Shown here: piece by piece, positions 36,078 through 45,400 of the stretch
Position numbering within the stretch: the first letter of the stretch is position 1
Layout: every line of letters starts with the position of its first letter
Assembly: GCF_900461555.1 (NCBI RefSeq)
Contig: NZ_UGOX01000001.1
Span: forward strand, 2,927,501-2,991,500
DNA length: 64,000 nt
Source: Legionella quinlivanii
GTDB lineage: Bacteria; Pseudomonadota; Gammaproteobacteria; Legionellales; Legionellaceae
Direction: 5' to 3'
Translations under genes and position numbers: made by a program
Notes under the pieces: model-generated
What the model was told of the DNA's origin: nothing
Database searches by the model: none
The model's input: the letters and a program-made list of their open reading frames with translations, nothing else

Positions 36078-37120
36078 TGGAAAACATTGATTACATTGAG
36101 CTCTATGTCTCTGATTTAGAAAAATCAGTCGCTTTTTATGAAAGAACATTTCGATTGGTTCCTATAGCCTGTTCAGACCAGGACGATTATTCCTCCGTTT
36201 TGGTTCAACAAGGGTCTATACGCTTAGTGCTTACTTCGGCTAAAAAACCATCCAGCCCTGTCGCTCAGTTTATTGATACTCATGGTGAAGGCGTTAAAGA
36301 TATTGCCTTTTCCACTCCTCAGGTAGAACATCATTATCGCATTGCCATACAAAAAGGATGCCGCTCTGTTTTAGCGCCTTCTTCTTACCCAACAGGCCAG
36401 GAAGTGATCCATAAGGCGACGGTTAGCGCCTTTGGTACAGCCACTCATACCTTTATCAGCCGTACCTCCGAAAATAGCACCACCCTGCCTTTTTTTGAAC
36501 CTATAGAATCAGCAAAAATACAAACTTCCGCATTAAATGCCATTGATCATATCGCCATATGCGTTAATGTGGGTGAGGTCGACAGTTACGTTAATCAGTA
36601 TATTGATACCTATGGTTTTAAACAGTCACACGAAGAACAGGTCATTACAAACTACAGCGGAATGAAATCCAGGGCAGTCCAATCAGCGAATGAACAGATA
36701 AAAATTGTCTTTGTTGAACCTGTTACCGGTTTAAAAACATCGCAGGTTGCAGAATTTCTTCAGCAATTTGGCGGCCCGGGAGTACAGCATATTGCCTTTT
36801 CCACAGAGGATATTGTTTCTTCAGTACAACAACTTCGAGCGTCTGGTCTGGAAACATTAGCTATCCCGAATGAATATTACAATACGCTTCCTGTCAAAGA
36901 GAGCGACTGCCGAATACTTCGTCAGCATTCTATTTTGTTTGATACCAACGAGCAAGGTTCACTTTATCAAATATTTTCAAAATCTGTGGTAGCCCGCGCC
37001 ACACTATTTTTTGAAGTCATTCAACGGGTAGGCTGTACTGGTTTTGGCAGCAATAATATCAAAGCGCTTTTTCAGGCCATAGAACAGGAGCAATTTAAAC
37101 GTGCAACTGCGCTCATGTGA
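36077..37120 (+). CDS. hmaS: 4-hydroxymandelate synthase (HmaS), HPPD-like Fe(II) dioxygenase
   Basis: A 347-residue vicinal-oxygen-chelate protein that should turn 4-hydroxyphenylpyruvate into 4-hydroxymandelate. Iron ligands are read as His in IDHIAICV (about 157), His in GVQHIAFST (about 236) and Glu in FFEVIQRVG (about 311); the C-terminal GFGSNNIKALFQAIE is also typical. It could be an HPPD instead, but the usual LNEP substrate motif of HPPD reads VFVEP here, and the flanking hydroxymandelate oxidase and aminotransferase favour HmaS. It overlaps the aminotransferase start by 20 bp. Confidence 0.8.
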   Translation: MENIDYIELYVSDLEKSVAFYERTFRLVPIACSDQDDYSSVLVQQGSIRLVLTSAKKPSSPVAQFIDTHGEGVKDIAFSTPQVEHHYRIAIQKGCRSVLAPSSYPTGQEVIHKATVSAFGTATHTFISRTSENSTTLPFFEPIESAKIQTSALNAIDHIAICVNVGEVDSYVNQYIDTYGFKQSHEEQVITNYSGMKSRAVQSANEQIKIVFVEPVTGLKTSQVAEFLQQFGGPGVQHIAFSTEDIVSSVQQLRASGLETLAIPNEYYNTLPVKESDCRILRQHSILFDTNEQGSLYQIFSKSVVARATLFFEVIQRVGCTGFGSNNIKALFQAIEQEQFKRATALM

Positions 37121-38297
37121 ACATCTGAAATTAGCTGATTGGGTGAAGAACAATCCTCCTTCCGTTATGGAGGAATTACTCGCTGGCTCGTCTAAAGAAC
37201 AATGGATTTCCCTCGCCTTAGGCCTGCCGGCTGCTGCATTATTTCCAACGCATTTTATTGAAGAAGCCTTTGAGGATGTGCTGGCGTTAAATCATTCAGT
37301 ATTCCAATACCAGCCTCCTTTAGAAGAATTAAAATCGCATGTAAAACATATCATGGCCCTGCGCGGAGTACAGTGTCATGAAGATCAGATTTTATTAACC
37401 GCGGGTGCTCAGCAAGGGATTAGTTTAATCACACGATTATTACTAGAAGCACAGAGCAGAGTTGCCCTGGAAAAGCTCGCCTATCCAGGTTTACTGCAAG
37501 CATTAAAACCGTTTACACCAGACATCCTGACGATTAACACTCATATGAAAACGGGCATTGATCTGGATGAGGTGGAGACTGCGTTTAAAAGAAAGCGGCC
37601 AGCTTTTCTGTATCTGGTCGCTGATGGCGGCAATCCTCACAGCCTTACTCTTAATGACGAACAACGTAAAAAACTAGCCTACCTTGCCGCAGAGTATGAA
37701 GTGCCCATTATTGAAGACGATCCCTATGGGTTTTTAAATTATCAACAACCCAGATCGCCTATAAAAAAATACGCGGATGACTGGGTCTTCTACATAGGTT
37801 CTTTTTCTAAACTTTTGGCTCCTGCATTACGCGTTGGCTGGATAGTTGCCCCCCAATGTACGATGCGCCATTTGTCCTCATTAAAAGAATGCAGTGACAT
37901 TAATACAGCGAGCTTTAATCATCATCTTGTTAATGCTTTACTCAATAAAAATATATTTGAATCACAGATTCAAACATTACGAAACTACTATGCAAAACAG
38001 CGAGACTGCCTGGTAAATTCTTTAACACAGTATTTAACGTCTGACATCACATTCAGCATTCCTGAATGTGGCTTTTTTATTTGGGCGTACTTTTTGGAAA
38101 AAATAAATACAAGCCGTTTACTGCAGGAATCACTCAAACAAAACGTGGTTTTTGTTCCCAGTGAAGCCTTTGCAGTAACCCCTGACAGCACTATCTACAA
38201 TGGCATGCGCTTAAATTTTTCTTATCCCAGTGAGTATGAAATTGAAGAGGGCATAAAACGTTTGAGCCTATCCCTCCAGGCATTAATCAAGGAGTAA
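37101..38297 (+). CDS. hpgT: PLP-dependent aminotransferase, HpgT-like (4-hydroxyphenylglycine transaminase)
   Basis: A 398-residue fold-type I aminotransferase (MocR/2-aminoadipate aminotransferase subfamily, without the GntR domain). Motifs: LALGLPAAALFP, LTAGAQQGISLI, DGGNPHSLTL, EDDPYGFLNY and the PLP Lys in IGSFSKLLAPALRVGW (about 235). Downstream of HmaS and Hmo it should aminate 4-hydroxybenzoylformate to L-4-hydroxyphenylglycine, as HpgT does in glycopeptide clusters. The GTG start lies within the end of hmaS, with GGAG upstream. carA follows after 4 bp. Confidence 0.8.
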   Translation: MQLRSCEHLKLADWVKNNPPSVMEELLAGSSKEQWISLALGLPAAALFPTHFIEEAFEDVLALNHSVFQYQPPLEELKSHVKHIMALRGVQCHEDQILLTAGAQQGISLITRLLLEAQSRVALEKLAYPGLLQALKPFTPDILTINTHMKTGIDLDEVETAFKRKRPAFLYLVADGGNPHSLTLNDEQRKKLAYLAAEYEVPIIEDDPYGFLNYQQPRSPIKKYADDWVFYIGSFSKLLAPALRVGWIVAPQCTMRHLSSLKECSDINTASFNHHLVNALLNKNIFESQIQTLRNYYAKQRDCLVNSLTQYLTSDITFSIPECGFFIWAYFLEKINTSRLLQESLKQNVVFVPSEAFAVTPDSTIYNGMRLNFSYPSEYEIEEGIKRLSLSLQALIKE

Positions 38298-38301
38298 CCC
38301 G

Positions 38302-39825
38302 ATGGGAATTTATTATTCATTTGTTGCTGTATCGAGGAACAATAGCGACGATTTACTTGAAATATCTTCAAAAACTTTAGAACCTCACATCATTATTAAT
38401 ACAACGTCCTGGAGTTTTTTATTTAAAGGACAGAGCAAGCTCCCAGTTCAGAATGTTCTACATAGCCATGGCTCTTACGATTATTTTTTCATCGGTGAAG
38501 TATATAATGTGGCCGAATTGAGGGTTCTTCTTGCCAGGTATTCATCCAATGCTTTGACCTGCGCTATTCCTGAACTGCTTTATCTTTTATATGCTTTTCA
38601 CGGAAAGCAAGCCTTTTCTCTGGTTGATGGCCCATTTACATTTATAAAATGCCGCGATAAAGAATTAACAGTCATTACAGACGCTCTCGGCTGCCTGCCG
38701 GTCAATGTCATTTTTAACTCCTCTGTCTGGGTGAGCTCTGAGTTAAAAATGCTTGCTAAAACAAAAGCGGTTCAATTTGATTTTATTGCGCCAGAACAAT
38801 TAATCGCGATTGAAAATAAAAGCGATGATTTCTTGCCAATTAAAAATGTCCGAAAAATAAAGCCTGGACAAGAATTCAGCATTCATTGGGACGGCCAGAA
38901 TCACCCCTATGTTAATGCAGTTGACTTATGTACCTTGGCCTTGGGCAGAGATCAAAACATGGAAGCCGCGGAAGCCAGCCGCATCGTATTTCAGCTTATT
39001 GATAATTCATTACAGAATTGTATTCAAAATTAATCGCATATTTCCTTACCCCTCTCAGGCGGTATCGATTCAAGCCTTATTGCCGCATTGATGGCCAAAA
39101 AAGTGGAACACTTCAGCACTTATTCAATAGGCAGTGAAGAAAATAATGAATTTCCGTTTTCAAAAATTGTTGCAGACCATTTAAATACAAGGCATCAGGA
39201 ATTCATTTTATCTAATAACGATATTATGAGAGGTATAATTGAAGCTATTTTTTATAATGAAATATTTGATGGCCTCTCCGCTGAAATTCAATCGGGCTTA
39301 TTTAATTTATATCGATTAGACGCAGGAAAAAGCAGTGCCATGGTCACAGGCTATGGAGCTGATTTAATTTTTGGAGGGGTATTAGATCACACATGCTCCG
39401 CTGAACGGGTTAATCAATTATTATGGGAACAAATATACAGGACTCGCTGGACAGGAGAGTTTTCAAACTTTGGCGCTTTACACTATGGAATAAAAATTAA
39501 GCATCCATTTTGGAATCTTAAATTAATCAGTTATTGCTTGAATTTAGATCCCTCACTCAAACTCGCGAGAGGCGAAGTTAAAGTATTCGTTCGTGATCAT
39601 CTGCATAGTCAACAATTGCTTCCAGATGCAATAACCTGGAGGAAAAAAATCGGTATTCATGAAGGCTCATCAAAGAATAAAATTTTTGCTCAGCTAATTG
39701 GAGTGGACACTGCCAATTATGAAGCAAAATCCCTGTTTAGTTACGAATTATACAAGCGTTTTTTAACTGGAAGCCCGATTCCTGAATCCTTGATGACTTC
39801 CGATTTTCGTCAATTAGTAGCCTAA
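38302..39825 (+). pseudogene. carA: CarA-like beta-lactam (carbapenam) synthetase with in-frame TAA
   Basis: An asparagine-synthetase-fold enzyme of the beta-lactam synthetase family. The frame is continuous for 507 codons except for one TAA at 39,031-39,033, in the linker between the N-domain and the synthetase domain. After it, in the same frame, comes the PP-loop ISLPLSGGIDSSLIAAL, then FYNEIFDGLSAEIQSGLFN, GYGADLIFGG, YRTRWTGEF and WRKKIGIHEGSS. These match CarA of carbapenem producers very closely, from memory. The N-domain lacks a catalytic Cys (starts MGIYYS), as in CarA. No start codon precedes the PP-loop in the second half, so activity would need stop readthrough. A C-to-T change (CAA to TAA) would explain it. 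Confidence 0.8.
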
Positions 39826-39833
39826 GGATTATA

Positions 39834-40595
39834 ATGACAAATTTAGTATCTATTGAAGACAGAGCGGATATTCGCATACTGACTTTTAATCACCCCAACC
39901 AGCATAATCCGTTTAATAATGCTTTAGAAAATGCAGTAATCGATGCATTAGAAGAAGCAGACAAAGCACCACAGATTAATGCGGTGGTGGTCTATGGAGG
40001 AAAAAATCGTTCCTTTAGCGTCGGTGGTGATTTCAATGAGGTAAAACTTTTTACCGGCGGAGAGGATGTTGAACAATGGATTGATAGAATTATTAATCTA
40101 TATTTAGCAGCGCTTAACCTTAAAAAGCCAAGCATTGCCTGTTTAGATGGTTTCTCAATCGGGATTGGTTTTCAGCTGGCTATGATGTTTGATTGGCGCA
40201 TCATGGCGGACACGGGTGTTTTAATCATGCCTGAATTAAAACACGGAATAGGATGCACCATTGGAGCGGCCATCCTCTCTAAAGTATGTGGTTACAACGC
40301 AATGAAAGAGATTATTTATGGTTGTGAACCTATTAATCCAGAACGCGCATTGGTCTATCAATTGATTAATGAAATTCATCCCGCGGAACAGGCTTTGGAG
40401 CAAGCTGTATCACATGCAAAAAAAATGTCAGCTTACTCGCAGGTTTCTTTTCAAAATACAAAACGTGCTATCAATAAACCCATGATTGAAGCGCTATTAC
40501 GTACGGCTGAAGAATCTAAAAATACCCATAAGGCATGTTTTGCTAATAAAAGCGCAGAACAGCATTTCATCAAAATACTTGGCGAAAAATATTAG
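39834..40595 (+). CDS. carB: CarB-like carboxymethylproline synthase (crotonase)
   Basis: A 253-residue crotonase that closely resembles CarB: HPNQHNPF, VVVYGGKNRSFSVGGDFNEV (oxyanion-hole Gly), MPELKHGIGCTIGAAIL (catalytic Glu near 132) and NTKRAINKP, ending in LGEKY. CarB decarboxylates malonyl-CoA and adds the enolate to pyrroline-5-carboxylate. The whole length and C-terminal ending agree, so this is more specific than a generic enoyl-CoA hydratase. TAAGGA precedes the ATG; the carrier-protein ATG follows the stop directly. The real electrophile in this pathway is unknown. Confidence 0.85.
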   Translation: MTNLVSIEDRADIRILTFNHPNQHNPFNNALENAVIDALEEADKAPQINAVVVYGGKNRSFSVGGDFNEVKLFTGGEDVEQWIDRIINLYLAALNLKKPSIACLDGFSIGIGFQLAMMFDWRIMADTGVLIMPELKHGIGCTIGAAILSKVCGYNAMKEIIYGCEPINPERALVYQLINEIHPAEQALEQAVSHAKKMSAYSQVSFQNTKRAINKPMIEALLRTAEESKNTHKACFANKSAEQHFIKILGEKY

Positions 40596-40877
40596 ATGAA
40601 TACCCAGCAATTCAATACCCTTATAGCGGATGAAGAGATACCGGATGGACTTATCGATTCATTGCAGAAATGTTGGTTAGAGCTATTCAATTCTACAAGT
40701 ATCGATCTCAATGAATCATTCTTTCATTTAGGCGCCGATTCTATCACTGTATTGAAGCTGCTCTTTCGTATCCAACAACAATTCGGGATCCGCTTAGTTT
40801 TCAGGGATATTTTTGAAAACCCAACGATAAATTTACAGGCACATTTAATTAAATGCAAAACGCATGAATTATCATAA
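40596..40877 (+). CDS. Stand-alone peptidyl/acyl carrier protein
   Basis: A 93-residue carrier domain. The phosphopantetheine site is FFHLGADSITVLKLL, with Ser near residue 50. The tail FRDIFENPTINLQAHL is typical of PCP helix 3. The start codon directly abuts the carB stop. It needs a 4'-phosphopantetheinyl transferase encoded elsewhere and loading by an adenylation domain; the only one in this window is in the NRPS at 42,449. It may carry Hpg or another acyl donor for that NRPS. Confidence 0.88.
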   Translation: MNTQQFNTLIADEEIPDGLIDSLQKCWLELFNSTSIDLNESFFHLGADSITVLKLLFRIQQQFGIRLVFRDIFENPTINLQAHLIKCKTHELS

Positions 40878-40940
40878 TGAATATTGACTAAAAGGCAGTA
40901 ATTTAACATGAAGCATTGCAGCACAAATACCGGGAGAAAA

Positions 40941-42434
40941 ATGAATACTAGCCCAAAAAATCATCCAAAATCATTGCGCGTTTTCTTCGCAACCGAGATG
41001 TGGGAGCGTTACGGTTTCTACGTGATACAAACCTTGCTGGCACTTTATCTTGCAAAACACTTTAATTGGAATGATAAAGATATTTATGCTCTTGTAGGTT
41101 CCTTTACAGCTCTCACTTATGTTTCGCCGGTTTTAGGCGGCTGGGTTGCCGATAAACTACTTGGCCAGAAAAGAACGATCATTACTGGAGGGATTATCTT
41201 ATTCTGTTGCTATTTACTATTGGGATTTATCGATTCCAACTTTAGCTTACTCTGTTCTTTAGCAGGGATTTCCGTTGGCACAGGTTTATTCAAGCCTAAT
41301 ATCTCCTCTTTGCTCGGCAATGAATATGCAGATGACTCCAATCAAAGAGAAAACGGGTTTACCATTTTTTATATGGGCATCACTCTGGGGATCATTTTTG
41401 GCTGTACTTTTCCAAACCAATTGACCTACTATTTTGGATGGCCTGTGTCATTTATTAGCGCAGCCATTGGCATGCTATTTGGATTACTAGTCTTTGTTTT
41501 GGGCATTATTAAATATCAGATAGACGATTATGCCGCCTACGAATATTCATTTAAAAATATTCTATTAGCAGCTCTGGTAGTGGTGGTTTTATGGTTGGCC
41601 TCGTTTTTTATTCTGACCTACACAACCTTAGCCAATTTTGCATTTGCCGGCATTGTACTGCTCTCAGCGGGTTATTTTGCATACACAATAAAAGAACAAT
41701 CATCCTATGATGCACGAAAAACAATAGTCATTAGCTTGTTATGCATTATTTCCATTATTTTTTGGGCTTTTTATTTTCAAATGTTTTTGTCATTCACTTT
41801 GTTTATTGCACGAGTGGTGAAACAAAACTTATTCGGATTACACTTCCCTCCACCTTATTATGTGAGCATTCAAAGTTTTGGCGCGATTGTGTTTGGTCTG
41901 TATTTATCTCGACGGAAATATAATGCCGTAACCCGGCATGCAGGGATTCAATCAGCGAATAAATTTCTATTGTCGATGTGTTTTATGACCGCGGCCTTTT
42001 TATCGCTAACCCTTATCTGCAGAACCAGTGAAAACGACCTGCTGTTATCCCCCCTGCTGTTTATTCCTATTTACCTAATGATCTCGTTAGCGGAATTATT
42101 GTTATATCCGATTGGACTTTCAATTGTCACCGTGCTCGCACCCCGTAAAAAAGTAAGCACCATGACAGGCATTTTTTTCGTCTCCCTGGGGGTCGGAGGT
42201 TTTCTGGCCGGGAAGTTAGCTGAATTAGCAGCTGTACCCCATCAGGAGTTATCTTTGCCGGTATTAAAAGCCTATTATGCCTCTGGCTTTAGTACGATTA
42301 CCTGCTTATTGATAGCCGCTCTTTTTATATGCTTTATTTTGAATCGGCTCATAAAACGCTTGCTATCTAATGCCCCTGCAGAATATCAAAGTGCTGGAGA
42401 TCATTTCGCTGAAAGTCAGATTGAAGCGTGTTGA
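40941..42434 (+). CDS. POT/PTR-family proton-coupled peptide transporter
   Basis: A 497-residue membrane protein with about 12-14 helices. The ExxER proton-coupling motif appears as FATEMWERYGFYVIQTLLALYL; GGWVADKLLGQ and FTIFYMGITLGIIFG are POT family motifs, and the second PTR signature region is also visible. Start is ATG 40,941 (GGGAG 4 nt upstream); an ATG at 40,908 is possible. Inside the biosynthetic operon it is probably the export or import system for the peptide-like product or its amino-acid building blocks. Direction cannot be read from sequence. Confidence 0.85.
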   Translation: MNTSPKNHPKSLRVFFATEMWERYGFYVIQTLLALYLAKHFNWNDKDIYALVGSFTALTYVSPVLGGWVADKLLGQKRTIITGGIILFCCYLLLGFIDSNFSLLCSLAGISVGTGLFKPNISSLLGNEYADDSNQRENGFTIFYMGITLGIIFGCTFPNQLTYYFGWPVSFISAAIGMLFGLLVFVLGIIKYQIDDYAAYEYSFKNILLAALVVVVLWLASFFILTYTTLANFAFAGIVLLSAGYFAYTIKEQSSYDARKTIVISLLCIISIIFWAFYFQMFLSFTLFIARVVKQNLFGLHFPPPYYVSIQSFGAIVFGLYLSRRKYNAVTRHAGIQSANKFLLSMCFMTAAFLSLTLICRTSENDLLLSPLLFIPIYLMISLAELLLYPIGLSIVTVLAPRKKVSTMTGIFFVSLGVGGFLAGKLAELAAVPHQELSLPVLKAYYASGFSTITCLLIAALFICFILNRLIKRLLSNAPAEYQSAGDHFAESQIEAC

Positions 42435-42448
42435 TACAGGAGAACAGT

Positions 42449-45400
42449 ATGGCTGCATCTGGTTTACAGACACTTGAACTCTCAACCGCTCAAAGAAACA
42501 TGTGGCTTCTTAATGCATTGGATAAGGAAAATACCTCCTATGTCATTACTTTAGCTTATGAGCTCGAAGGTCCGCTTAACCTTCGGGCCTTAGAGCAAAG
42601 TATCGAGGTGGTCTGCGAGAGACATCCTCTCTTAAAAAGCTACTATCCCTCTGAAGAGGGAGTGCCGGTTAAAAAGCAGGATTCGGCACTTCAAATTAAA
42701 CTTGAGCAGATGGATCAATCTTCCTTTGGGTTTTCAGATAATGAAATCCTCGATTATGTCAATCAATTAGCCAATCGTGTCTTTGATATTAGCAAACCGC
42801 CGCTTATTCGATTTTGTTTGATTAAGTGCTCCGAACAAAAGCATGTTCTCATTTTTTCCATGCATCATATTATTTCCGATGGATGGAGTTTGGGGATATT
42901 ACTGAATGATTTGAGTGAAGCGTATAATGCGTATAGTTCCAATAGAACGCCAGGTTTTAGCCGGAACTTAAGCACTTATGAGGAATACATCCAACACCAT
43001 GATTTTTCTCGTTTAAGTGAGACAGAGCGTAAAAAGATTCAATCCTATTGGCAGGAGCATCTTGATGGCTATGAAGTGGTCAACTTCCCCTATGATAATT
43101 CCAGGCTGCCGACCCAACAATTTAAAAGCAAGAAGTACGAGGTTTTCATTGATCTCAATACAACTATGGCCCTGGAATCATTGTGTGTAGAGCATTCAGC
43201 GACCCTTTATATGGGCTTAATGACTCTCTTCTGCCTCATTTTAAAACGTTATACAGGCCAAAATGATCTCATCTTGGGAACACCAGTATGTAATAGACCT
43301 GCTCCAGAATTTGAACACACGGTCGGTTTATTCGTTAATTCTCTGGTTGTTCGACTGAAATTTCAAAAAAATCCCAGTTTTATTGAGGCCTTGGCTGTCG
43401 TCAGAGAAGAAATGCTCCAGGGGCTTGAACACCAGGATATGCCTTTTGACAAACTGGTTGAGTTGATAAGCCCTGAGCGCACTATAGGGAAAAATCCCAT
43501 TTTCCAGACCATGTTTGCCTTACAAAATGCATACAACAATACCCTGGATTTTAATCATATTCATTGCACAGAACTTTTATCCGATACCGCTCTCTCCCGA
43601 TTTGATCTGGAATCCGTTTTTTGGCGTACCGCCCAAGGGATAAAATGGCGAATCGTTTATAACGAACATCTGATATCCGATCGAAAATGCAAAGCCATGG
43701 CCGAGCATTTTAAAAATATTCTACAGGACATTATTCAGACACCGACAAAACCATTAAATAGCATTGCCTATTTAACTAAAAGCGAAGCAGATTATATCCA
43801 ATGCATTTCGCAGGGCGCTTCCAGCATTCCGGATAGCATTTCCTGCATTCACGAACTCATTGAACGAAATGCAGGTATCTGGAGTAATAAGCTGGCAATT
43901 AAACAATGGGAAAATGACCGCTTAACTTACCAGGAGCTAGATACCCAATCTTCGCAATTAGCCAGAATTTTATTCAAGAAATATTCCACAACTGACGAAC
44001 AAATTCGAGTCGCTGTACGAATGAAACCTGGAGTGGAATTAGCGATAACATTACTAGCCATTTTAAAAGCGGGAATGATCATTATTCCATTGAATTACGA
44101 TGATCCAGAGGAGCGTATACACGCGATTATTAAAAGCGCCAATACGGATGTGGTCATTGTGGACGGCCTCAGGATGAACATCCCTGAATGTATTACTTAT
44201 GACTCACTTTATGCGCTTTCAATCACCTCTCAGCTACAGCTTGTCTTGCCCAAAGTATCTCCTGAGACACTCGCCTATATTATTTTTACCTCAGGAACTA
44301 CAGGGGATCCCAAAGGGGTAATGATTGAGCATAAAAGTTTAACCAATACTTTACTCGCCTGTCAGAATGCCTTTATGTTCAATGAAGCGGATGTTTTTGC
44401 CTGTGCCTCCGTCTTTGCCTTTGACATCTTTTTCTTTGAGTTTTTTGCTGCATTAATTGCCGGGGGAACCACTTATTTTATTAATAAGATGGAGCTGCTG
44501 GATCCAGAAATAATTAGCCTTATTATTCCAGAAATTACCTGTATGCATCTGGTTCCAGGTGTCGCTCATAGTGTAATCAATTTACTCCAGGCTCATCACC
44601 TGTTTTCATCCCCGACTATGCGCCATTTTGCAACAGGAGGCGATTTAGTTAACCAAAATCTGCTGATAGAGCTTAGAAAACAATTTCCTAATGCCGAGCT
44701 TAGCGTGTTATATGGCCCCACTGAAACGGCTATTCTTGCATCGCGCTATATAGTTAACAGCCAAAACTGGGATGGGAAACATCCGATCGGTAAGCCGCTG
44801 GATAATACGATTATTTTAATTGCGGATGATGCAGGTAATCCGCAGCCTATTGGCATTCCTGGCATGCTCTATATTGGCGGTCCTGGTGTTTCACGCGGCT
44901 ATATCAATGCACCCGATTTAAATCAGGAAAAATTTGTTAGCATCCATAATGAGCGCTATTTTAAAACTGGCGATATTGCACAATGGCTTCCCAATGGAAT
45001 CATTGATTTCATAGGAAGGAGCGATAATCAAATAAAAATCAGAGGTCACCGTATTGAGCTCGGTGAAGTGAACGCATGCCTTAATTCCTATCCAGCGGTA
45101 AAAGAGGCAATCGTTTTAGTCGATATGGCAGAGAACCATAAACAGTTAATCGCTTATGCTGTTCTAAAAAAAGAAGGTCCAACGCAGGAAATACTGCAGG
45201 CACTTAAGTCTCATTTGCAATCAAAACTACCCCATTATATGGTCCCCAATACCATTGTTATTTTAGATAAGTTGCCGTTAACCAAGAATGGTAAAATAGA
45301 TAAAAAAGCTTTGTCAGCTTGTAGACCGATCGTTTCATTGGATGAGCATTCAAATCAGGCACTCAATGCAGTGGAACATATTGTTCATCAAGTGTTTTGT

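Noticed and set aside
38302-39825. Frameshift in the CarA-like gene
   Set aside because: Both halves are in the same frame (39,088 minus 38,302 is a multiple of three); the break is a single in-frame TAA.
38302-39825. Lasso-peptide cyclase (asparagine-synthetase fold) for the CarA-like gene
   Set aside because: No precursor peptide, leader peptidase or RRE gene is nearby, and the sequence motifs agree with CarA.
39834-40595. Generic enoyl-CoA hydratase call
   Set aside because: Whole-length agreement with CarB motifs (MPELKHGIGC, NTKRAxNKP, LGxKY ending) and the neighbouring CarA-like gene make carboxymethylproline synthase the better call.
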